Shown: positions 56,654-64,000 of the stretch, piece by piece
Layout: each line of letters opens with the position of its first letter
How positions within the stretch are numbered: the first letter of the stretch is position 1
NCBI GenBank assembly: GCA_024734495.1
Contig: JALMQS010000075.1
Coordinates: 4,386,832-4,450,831 of the forward strand
Reading direction: 5' to 3'
Source: Forficula auricularia
Taxonomy: Eukaryota; Arthropoda; Insecta; Dermaptera; Forficulidae
DNA length: 64,000 bases
Made by a program: the position numbers and the translations under genes
The notes under the pieces: model-generated
Database searches by the model: none
What the model was told of the DNA's origin: nothing
The model's input: the letters and a program-made list of their open reading frames with translations, nothing else

Positions 56654-56811
56654 AAATTGAAAGTTTTTTTGCCGAGAGCAGCAGAATTTTTATATATTGA
56701 AGGAGACAATAAAAGTGTGTGTCTTCTGCTGGAATTATAAATTTTATTTATTTATAACGAGACTAATTTATAATTCCAGCAGAAGACAGACTCTTTTATT
56801 GTCTCCTTCAA
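56654..56811. mobile_element. Fold-back element F1, ribozyme deleted, 14-bp target duplication
   Basis: 158 bases flanked by TATTATTGCATATT (56640-56653 and 56812-56825). Head AAATTGAAAGTTTTTTTGCC then GAGAGCAGCAGAATTTTT; arms GAAGGAGACAATAAAAG, TCTTCTGCTGGAATTATAAA and mirror. The centre is only TTTATTTATAACGAGACTAA, so both hammerheads have gone apart from the GAGACTA stub. Confidence 0.9.
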
Positions 56812-57473
56812 TATTATTGCATATTTACGACAGAACATCTAATGAAGAATTCACGGTAGTATTATTTGTAATTCGCTAGATAAATCTGGACCGTCATTAT
56901 TTCTAAAAATTATCTTGATTTAAGTAATTTTTATAGATGAAACATTTTTCAAGCAATTTTTTTTTAATTCGATATATGTATTTAAAAGGAAACTAAACTT
57001 TGCGTAAATTATAGACATATCTTTTTAATTTTCCATTAATTAAAATTAAATAAATCGAAAAGATTTGTCAAGGGTCGCCTAATGATAAAAACGGCCCTGT
57101 CTCCTCTACTAAAAATTGTTTGATCCCATTAAAAGCATCTTCTAATTCGTTCTTATTACCTCCTAGAAGAGTAATGACATCCACAAATCTATTGTGCTTG
57201 AATTTCATTTCTTATCTCTATGTTATCCTTGAATGCTTTAATTGCTTCTTTTATAATTATAGGTACATAAGTTAAAAATCCTTAGTGACAGAAGACATCG
57301 TTGTATAATTTTGGCTTATCTTTGTTCCTCTCCTACTTTCATTTGATTTTGATATGAATGATAAATTTAACTATTAATGATGTTATCTGATTGATGTTAA
57401 TGACTTGGCTTGTTATGTTTACTAAGGAAGAATAATTATAAAAATGACAAATATGCAGGGAAGATAATTATTT

Positions 57474-57513
57474 GAGCCCTGAAGAAGTCAACAAAGTTGA
57501 TGAAACGTTGGCA
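57474..57513 (+). ncRNA. Hammerhead ribozyme
   Basis: CTGAAGA at 57479-57485, then one extra A, helix II GTCAAC/GTTGAT (one wobble) with loop AAA, GAAACGT-T (A15.1, CG loop, U16.1, U17), and GGC pairing with the GCC before the core. A complete Penelope-type layout apart from the extra A at 57486. Confidence 0.68.
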
Positions 57514-57842
57514 ATAAAATATAAATTAACTGCATAAAAAATATAGTCCTTATTTCCTTATATAACAACTTAAATAATTTAATCGATTGACATAACTAAT
57601 CAAAATAAAATATATATTTAACTTCTCTTTTTAAATTTTATTCACACTTATAAAACCAATATAGTAAGAATCTTCCCTGATAAAAGCTCTTTCTATTATT
57701 AATCTAAGAGAGATGAAATAAATAACTTTTAGGGTTTCTCTCTTTCTTTTAAAGCCAAATTAGTCCTCTTCAATTTGAATTATTATTTTTGATAATAACT
57801 TATATAAACTATATTTAATATATATATATATGTATAAATATT

Positions 57843-57951
57843 GGATCCGACTAAAATCTGGCCCGCGGGGTAGAGACAAATTTAAATAAAATAAATAGTA
57901 TCGTAAATTGGCTTTTGGCTAGAAAAGCCGAAAAACAAAAAAAACAAAAAT
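57843..57951 (+). mobile_element. SINE family S2, copy 2 (5'-truncated)
   Basis: GGATCCGACTAAAATCTGGC, GGGGTAGAGACAAATTTAAA, AGTATCGTAAATTGGCTTTT, GAAAAGCCGAAAAACAAAA match 50333-50501. The tRNA-like head is missing. Confidence 0.8.
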
Positions 57952-58031
57952 GGCGGTTCCCTGTGTACGTCTTGGTTTATAATAATAACTACAATAAAAT
58001 CTAATCAAAGAGAGTGTCATCTACTTAATCT

Positions 58032-58301
58032 AAGATTATATATCGTCGCCTTGGTGTGTAAACCTGCTAACTCACAACAAGGAAATTTTATAGGGCAGAG
58101 AAAAAACAAACAAAATTTAATTTTGTTGTTATGGAAAGAAACTATTTTGCACATTTTTTCTACAACATACGATCGTAATTTTAAGTAGCAGTTTTACTTG
58201 GACGATGCTGCATCTCTTTTTCTTTCCATGGGTATTAATATGTCATATATGATAAAAAATAAATTTAGCAGATTTACACTCTAAGGCGACGATATATAAT
58301 T
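58032..58301. repeat. Fold-back repeat
   Basis: Arms AAGATTATATATCGTCGCCT...GTGTAAACCTGCTAA (58032-58070) and TTAGCAGATTTACACTCTAA...GCGACGATATATAATTTT (58265-58301). An inner pair ATGGAAAGAAA/TTTCTTTCCAT lies in the spacer. No hammerhead core seen. Confidence 0.65.
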
Positions 58302-58508
58302 TTATTTAGATCTCAGTAAGACTGTCGTCTCCTTGGAAACATATCTAAGTGTGAAAAACCTATCAGGGCTATGGGCGATATCTCAAGAGAACCCATTTGA
58401 TATATATATAATCCTTCACACAATTCCAATCAAAGATCGTTACATCGTAAAATTTCGCTGATGAAAGAATGATTAGAAATTTAATCATATATTCATACCA
58501 TATACGAG

Positions 58509-58636
58509 TATCTAGTTTAAATAGAAAGTATAGTGTCGGATTAAGCAGAAGACAATTCCAAAGATGTGATTTTATAAAAGCGACTCTGCTACCCTTGGTA
58601 AAACACCTTTCTAGTTCCATTAATACAGATAATAAG
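58509..58636 (+). CDS. Possible internal coding exon, gene unknown
   Basis: Open frame reading SSLNRKYSVGLSRRQFQRCD then FIKATLLPLVKHLSSSINTD, NK, ending exactly at AATAAG|GTAACC, an acceptable donor. A candidate acceptor TATACGAG precedes it. The upstream and downstream exons are not visible and the opposite strand is also open, so confidence is low. Confidence 0.25.
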
Positions 58637-59367
58637 GTAACCGTTGAAATGAAAAACACATTAATACTATGATATTTATAACTTTTATTATTTACCAATT
58701 AATACATTATTAGTTTACTACGAGTAATCATGAATAGTTAGTTCATTCCACTTCTTGTTTTTCATTCATCCGACTCATTAAAGTGTAAAATGAATAAGAG
58801 GATCGAGTCAACTTAAACATAAAAAAATAAACAACTATAGATTGAGCAGGAGAATCTGTAATTGTTTTAACGAGAATTTTTAGTTGAAGGCAGCCAAATG
58901 AATCAATCATATTTCTTATAGAAAATCAAGAGAGCTGGATAACTACTAAATCCGAGTGATTAATAATAATTTGTATTATGACAGAAGTGTTGTATCCACC
59001 CCTTTGGAAAATGAACCCGAATGCCAAAAATGTAGTCCGGCAGTTGGCTTGCTTGTAATTTGACAAAATCTGACTCGTAAAATTGTTCACTGAAAAATTT
59101 AATTTTCATAAAGGAAAAGGAAAAATATTTTTTGGAGAATTATTATTTACTATAAGCTATTTACTAGGTCCCTTATTTCAGGTCTAATATTTAATTTTCA
59201 ATATTAAACATTTCGCAGTCCCTTCGATTCTAAATCTGAACATACAGTCAAATATTTTAATTGGAATATTTTGAGTGTTTTCGAAAGTCGAATGGTCATG
59301 GAATGATGAATTTTCTAATTTGAATATAAAATCCAAATGGCGATAGTAACCAGTAATAGATAGTTCT

Positions 59368-59540
59368 AATGTAGACGTTTCGAGTTTATTTTTTCAATCA
59401 TCATCAGGACAAAAGTTTCGTTTCATTCACTTGTCGGACTTGCTTTTTATGATTTAAAAAAAAATAACAAATGCATAACAACAGCTGGCGCAGTAGAGCT
59501 CTGAGGCTGAGTTGAAAAATAAACTCGAAACGTCGATATA
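59368..59540. repeat. Pair of facing hammerhead motifs, Penelope-type
   Basis: Minus strand 59412-59368: CTGATGA (59407-59401), weak helix II, GAAACGTC, then TACA against TGTC (three pairs after a mismatch). Plus strand 59495-59540: CTGAGGC (A9 changed to C), helix II GAGTT/AACTC, GAAACGTC. The two face away from each other about 90 bases apart and share AAATAAACTCGAAACGTC, so they are inverted copies of one unit. Confidence 0.65.
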
Positions 59541-60317
59541 AGAAATATGATTTAATTTAACACTGGCTGCCTTAACTAGTAATACATAATTGGTTTCGGG
59601 GGAGGGGTAGTCAATAATGAATAGCTCAAAGTTGAGGAAAAAAGAGAGAGAATTTTAGAGTCAATAATTAAATAGGTACCAACAAGATTTGTATAATACT
59701 TACTTCTGTACACAATTCCAACGAGATTAGAATTATCTTCAAAGCGAATATTTTTACAGGTTTTAGTCGCATCATCATAATCCAAATAGAGAGCTTAAGA
59801 GACTTCGGTACATTAAACCAATCACTTGAATAAAGTGCGAATATAATTTGACTCTAAAAGCAATCATGAAAGAAATATAAATTCTTCTATATATATTTAT
59901 AATGAAAGAAAGAAATAAAATAGGGTAAAAATAAATCTGTACCTTAATTCTAAAATGACTAATGTTTGCTTTGTCAAGTTTTGGAAAATCTCAAATTCAT
60001 TTTTTGACAAATACGAGAATAACATTACATTAGGCTTTTCTTAAATCATAAAACTCAAAACCATAAACAGAAGAACTTTTAAGAAATTTTTACAATTATA
60101 GAAGGTCTCAGAGTTCACAAGTGTATATAACTCAAATTCGACAATTTTAGACAATGTCCCTATTAGAAATAAGGTGCAAAACTATTTTTACCAAATTAAA
60201 GAAGATGTTCTCTGCTTGATATAAATAATTATTAATATAAATACACATACCTACATATAAATAAATACATATATTTTTTCCAACTAATTTTAGAACAAAA
60301 GAGTAAATATAGTATAT

Positions 60318-60620
60318 ATAATTTTTTTTTGTCAAGTGAGAATGGTGTGGATTCTTGGTGAAACATTTTAATAAAGTAAGGAAATTTTGAAAAATTTTAG
60401 AAACTTTTTAAAATTTAAAATATAAAATACTAGGTAGGTTCCACAAAAAATGTTGATAGATAAGCTGTCCCGAACTCCCTTAAGGGAGAATGGTGTGGGT
60501 TCTTGGTGAAACATTTTAAATAAAATAAGGAAATAAGAAACTTTTTCAAAATGTCCTTACTTTATAAAAGATTTTGTCAAGGAAGAATGGTGTGTGTTCT
60601 TGGTGAAACATTTTAAATAA
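60318..60620 (+). repeat. Tandem copies of the F3 head
   Basis: GAGAATGGTGTGGATTCTTG/GTGAAACATTTTAA-TAAA occurs near 60329, 60485 and 60585 with about 100-150 bases between. The related 33075 stretch (TTGGTGTTGGTACTTGGTGA and AACATTTT) and 19137 show the same head elsewhere. Partial tandem repetition of one end is a known habit of Penelope-like elements. Confidence 0.6.
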
Positions 60621-60870
60621 AGTAAAGAAAATTTGGAAAGGTTTTAGAATTTTTTAAAATTTTAAATTATAAAATACTAGGTAGATTTCACAAAAATAAA
60701 AGATAAGATGCGTTTCCTCTGTGTACTCCTGAAGATGGGCTTATACCCCGAAATATATATAGAGTCATGCTAAACAAGCATCTTATCTTTTATTTTTGTG
60801 AACCCTACCTAGTATTTTATTTTTTAAAAGTTTCTATAATTTTTCAAAATATTGTTTACTTTATATAAAG
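60620..60870. mobile_element. Fold-back element F3 with intact central hammerhead
   Basis: Arms of about 95 bases: ATAAAATACTAGGTAGATTT, CACAAAAATAAAAGATAAGA, TGC and their mirror GCATCTTATCTTTTATTTTT, GTGAACCCTACCTAGTATTT. The inner 23 bases pair perfectly. The hammerhead sits in the loop, so transcription from either side would present the ribozyme at the tip of a long hairpin. Confidence 0.85.
60724..60766 (+). ncRNA. Hammerhead ribozyme, perfect 4-bp helix I
   Basis: Helix I ACUC (60725-60728) pairs perfectly with GAGU (60762-60765). Core CUGAAGA at 60729-60735, helix II GGG/CCC with loop CUUAUA, GAA, helix III AUA/UAU with loop UA, cleavage base A at 60761. All core positions fit CUGANGA...GAAA...UH. 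Confidence 0.85.
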
Positions 60871-61680
60871 GGTGATTCACGGTCAATGGCACGTTAGACG
60901 TTTATAGAAAACGAAACGCATGATTTTTCTGAAAATTTAGCACCTTACATTTTGTTACCTGTTCTATCGATCTAAAATATTTTCAGCATTGCGACGTTTC
61001 GTCGAAACGCTTCCATCGAAAAGTCGTAGCAACTTTATTTTTTTTTAATAGAACACCCGGTATATTAACACGTTTTTAGAACCGTCCTTTTATTAAAATA
61101 CTTTTTTGTTAATATTGTACTATACCTATCTGTATCAGTTTTGGAGATAAAAAATAATTTGTGTTAAATATGGTCCAAAACATGGGTCTAATTAAACTTA
61201 AATAAATTAGTGCTTTCAATTCATGAAAAGTTTATATTTTTGTGGTAGTTTAGACACACCCGAACTATTTAATTTACGCCGAAAAATCGACTCCATATTA
61301 TACAGGGCGTGCTAAGATTACTATTATTTCCGTTATTCATAAAAGAGGTCAAAAGTTTTTTTTCAAATGAGACCCCTCATATATTACTCAATAAATTGAA
61401 AGACGAAGAAAAATGCTTTAAGACGATATATCATGTCCCTATACCTAAAACATCAAGTTTTCTTAATAAAGTCGCTTTTTCGTGAAAAATTACTTTTTAA
61501 TGAATTTAATTTTAACTAACCATGGCAATATCAAGCTTATGACAGTTTATTGACTATTTATAAGTAACTTATAAACAGTTTATTGATTATGTTTAAAAAA
61601 ATCTCCCAAAATGATCGCAAATATTGATTATTCAGACGAAGTTCTTATAGTACAAAATAAATAATTTCAATTTGAATTTT
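60871..61680. other. Non-coding stretch
   Basis: No gene seen. It includes GCGACGTTTCGTCGAAACGC near 60980-61005, a short palindrome that is not a hammerhead, and a second segment (61280-61500) of AT-rich unique-looking sequence. Confidence 0.4.
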
Positions 61681-61686
61681 TTACCT

Positions 61687-61755
61687 TTACATATTTGGAC
61701 ATGTGTCGCTGATTGATTTTCCTGTCGGTGCTGACACTGGACTGCCCCCTTTGGG
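61687..61755 (-). CDS. Possible short terminal exon, gene unknown
   Basis: Minus strand: a pyrimidine-containing acceptor (ATAACACTTCCCAG) leads into 22 codons, PKGGSPVSAPTGKSISDTCP, NM, then TAA (61689-61687). Local composition is clearly richer in G+C than the flanks. The hAT element at 61829 lies just upstream in what would be the intron. Splice sites and composition are the only evidence. Confidence 0.22.
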   Translation of the reverse strand, partial: PKGGSPVSAPTGKSISDTCPNM

Positions 61756-61828
61756 CTGGGAAGTGTTATTCAAAATACTATACTTGTGTTATATTATGTT
61801 CCTCTATCTGTATTTCTATGGCTTAGTG

Positions 61829-63020
61829 CAGGGGTGAGCAACCTTTTTAATCAACGGGCTAATTTAAATTTTAAAATTTTTTTTACATAAAGTAACACTT
61901 ATTAATAATTTACAAAACTTTATTTATAATAAACATTAGAATAAAAAAATATAAAATTTAAAAAAGTAAAGATTTCATATACAAATTTTAATGCAAAATA
62001 AAAACAAACAAGAAAATAACAGAAAAACGAATTTACTTGAAATTTTTAATGAGAAATTTGGCACTGTTTTTTCGATACAAGCTGATCAATATCAGCCGGA
62101 ATTGATGAGGTAGCTACACGTACGCAGCTTTCTAATCGTGCATCACTCAGTCTTGATCGGTGGTCATTTTTTATTAATTTCATGGTTGACAATAATTGTT
62201 CGCAAACGCATACGTACTTCCAAACTGAGACATCATTTGCTTTGCATTTTTCATCAAAAGCGGAAATTTCTCAGGGCTCACATAAGATTTATAAAATTTT
62301 TCGATGTTTACTGAGAAAAATACATTTTTTAAATCGGTATTATTCTGCATGTCAATCACTTCCATTTGAAAGTCTTCGGGAACTGTATCCACATCGATAT
62401 TAAATGGCGAGGAAAACATTTTCATGGAAACCACTGTCTTCTCAGCTTTCAACATTTGGAATCGTAATTGAAATTCGTTGATTAAAATGTCTATATATTG
62501 TGCGTATTTTTGAGAAGTAGTAACGTTTTCTTTTTCTAAATGTGGAAAGTGAGACACATTATTCTACAAAAGATGCTGTTTCCACGATTTTAATTTGCGC
62601 CCAAAGCCCTGAATTTTATCAAACAAATTGTGAATAAACTGACCTTTGCCTTGAAGTTCCACATTAAGATCATTGAGATGCTGAGTCATATCGATAAGAA
62701 ACCCAAAATCGCACATCCATTTTTTATTACCAAAATGAGGAAAGGCATATCCCTTCATATCCAAGAACAATTGTATTTCGCTTTTTAATTTGTATACTCT
62801 TTCTAGCATTGCACCTCTACTAAGCCAACGTACTTCGGTATTAAAAACCACGTCGCCATATTCAGTTTCTAAATCTTTCAGGAATTCTTTAAATTCACGG
62901 TGATTTAACGCGCGCGACTTTATAAAATTGATTAGTTTAATTATTGGTACTGTGACATTTGGCAAACTGCTTGGTGGGCCGCATAAACATGTTTAACGGG
63001 CCGCGTGTTGCTCATCCCTG
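61829..63020 (-). mobile_element. hAT element with exact 8-bp target duplication and transposase remains
   Basis: 1,192 bases with ends CAGGGGTGAGCAACCTTTTT and (complement) CAGGGATGAGCAACACGCGG, flanked by GCTTAGTG on both sides (61821-61828 and 63021-63028). The minus strand holds the last third of a transposase (see 62046-62965). The N-terminal DNA-binding and catalytic parts are missing, so it is an internally deleted, non-autonomous copy. Confidence 0.93.
62046..62965 (-). pseudogene. hAT transposase C-terminal remnant (GTF2IRD2/ZBED5-like)
   Basis: Two frames in the same phase, 62965-62564 (133 codons) and 62557-62180 (125 codons), are separated by a single in-frame TAG (62566-62564). 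Conserved blocks include NFIKSRALNHREFKEFLKDL, YGDVVFNTEVRWLSRGAMLE, WMCDFGFLIDMTQHLNDLNV and LQGKGQFIHNLFDKIQGFGR, as in hAT transposases captured as vertebrate GTF2IRD2. Near 62190 the frame shifts; in the next frame EQLLSTMKLIKNDHRSRLSD, ARLESCVRVATSS continues to TAA at 62046, the hAT dimerisation region. One stop and one frameshift make it a pseudogene. Confidence 0.9.
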
Positions 63021-63165
63021 GCTTAGTGTATTGTGACATATATTGTTGCATCTGCTCTACGGGCATCTGCCTCAGAGCATTGTTTAATAAATAAATAAAT
63101 AAATACCGTTTCCAAAAGATCAGAGCAGAACCATCCGAATGCATATAATTCGCCCATTTCAACAA

Positions 63166-63930
63166 AAAAGTAGGTAAGCTGATTAAATAGTTTTACCCCA
63201 TAGGGTATCTGGAAAATAAAATAAAAATATATAAATTAATATTTTTTGCCTTAGAGATTTTTTAATTTTAATTTTTTTGATCAAGTTATGTAATTGTAAA
63301 AAAGTGTTGTTTTTTCTGCTTCGTTTTTCGAAATATCTCAAAAACAGCTGAGATTATTTTGATAAAAAAATGAGCAAAACAATAGCGTTTTGGTCTACAA
63401 ATAAGCTCTAATGAAAACATTGAAAAAATTATATTATACGAGATATTAATTATTTTGTCAAAAGTGTGTTAGTAAGTTAGTGTGTTACCAATTATTGTGT
63501 ACGCTCTAGCCCAAAAACTAGTATAAGTATCAAAACGAAATTTCACAAGTATATTATTTATATTGAGATTAAGAGCTAATTAGATATTGGTTGAAAATTA
63601 TTCAAAAATTAAGGAGGGGCGGGAGGTTCTTAAAAGATTAAAATTATAAAATTTGGATTTGTAAAGTAAAAAAAAAAGAAAATTATAATTTACTATAAAA
63701 GGAGTCTATAATAAAAAAGAACCATTATTTATTTTTTTCGGGGGCCAAAATTGGGGGTCCAAAAAACAATCAATATTAGTCCTAGATCTTTTGATTTGTG
63801 CAAAATGCATATGCTCCCTACATTATAAAAATGATTCAATGTTTGAAATTGATAATGACTGAAAAGAGAGGAGGGGGGTTCAAAAATATTTTCAAAGAAA
63901 AATCTTAATAAAATAAATAGTCTCATAATT
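63166..63930. other. AT-rich non-coding stretch
   Basis: No supported feature. At 63735-63795 CCAAAATTGGGGGTCCAAAA and then ATTAGTCCTAGAT resemble the minisatellite unit at 35950-36300. Confidence 0.4.
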
Positions 63931-63949
63931 GAAAGAAGATATTTAATTT

Positions 63950-64000
63950 TAATTGAAGGAGACAATAAAAGAGTGTGTCTTTAAAACGAGACTATAGTTT
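63950..64000. mobile_element. Left end of a further F1 fold-back element, cut by the window edge
   Basis: AATTGAAGGAGACAATAAAA, GAGTGTGTCTTTAAAACGAG and ACTATAGTTT match the F1 left arm; about 40 bases of arm are missing between TGTCTT and AACGAG. The last 18 bases are, on the minus strand, the 3' part of a hammerhead (AAACTATAGTC, cleavage, TCG). The core CUGAUGA should lie just beyond base 64000. Confidence 0.7.

Noticed and set aside
60975..61010. GCGACGTTTCGTCGAAACGC looked like a Penelope hammerhead end.
   Set aside because: It is a short palindrome without CUGANGA on either side.

Overview
The window is AT-rich, repeat-dense eukaryotic DNA, almost certainly nuclear DNA of an insect or close relative. 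Evidence for this: short and long spliceosomal introns with GTAAGT/AG borders, a multi-exon gene for a sperm/ciliary SHIPPO-repeat protein (ODF3/CIMAP type), a long-LTR Gypsy element of the Osvaldo/Ulysses/woot kind, hAT transposons, non-LTR retrotransposon fragments, tRNA-derived SINEs (one with an RTE-like GATGAT tail) and repeat families typical of insect genomes. I cannot assign order or species. There is no bacterial-style gene organisation; most open reading frames are chance or transposon-derived.

Layout. 1-3.6 kb: AT-rich, one old interspersed repeat. 3.65-11.23 kb: a young, internally deleted Gypsy element on the minus strand whose two LTRs (about 2.56 kb each) are longer than what lies between them. 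12-20 kb: a cluster of fold-back elements and MITEs, several carrying hammerhead ribozymes (HHRs), then a GC-richer island at 19.8-20.2 kb that may be the 5' end of a minus-strand gene. 23.0-24.4 kb: an unrecognised three-exon plus-strand gene whose introns are all phase 0. 26.2-27.4 kb: 5'-truncated LINE. 28.5-32.7 kb: a degenerate duplicated block, HHR relics, fold-back insertions and a SINE. 33.3-33.8 kb: a TIR element. 36.98-43.47 kb: the ODF3/CIMAP gene (plus strand), whose large last intron holds a hAT derivative and another LINE copy. 44.9-47.35 and 53.5-54.94 kb: two clusters, in opposite orientation, of a roughly 190-base conserved, hairpin-rich, A-tailed repeat unit; a coding-like exon lies inside the first cluster. 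49.5-49.7 kb: a terminal exon of an unknown gene. 52.0-53.4, 55.4-56.5 and 61.8-63.0 kb: hAT elements, the last with transposase remains. 57-61 kb: more HHRs and fold-backs. The right edge cuts an HHR element.

Main theme. At least a dozen sites match the minimal type I hammerhead with a one- to three-base-pair helix III, the form known from Penelope-like elements and retrozymes. Several sit inside palindromic elements in which two hammerheads face each other on opposite strands. These elements share an asymmetric head and are flanked by 12-15 bp target-site duplications; for one insertion a related empty site is present elsewhere in the window. I regard this family of fold-back ribozyme elements as the most interesting content. 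All pairings and comparisons were done by eye.
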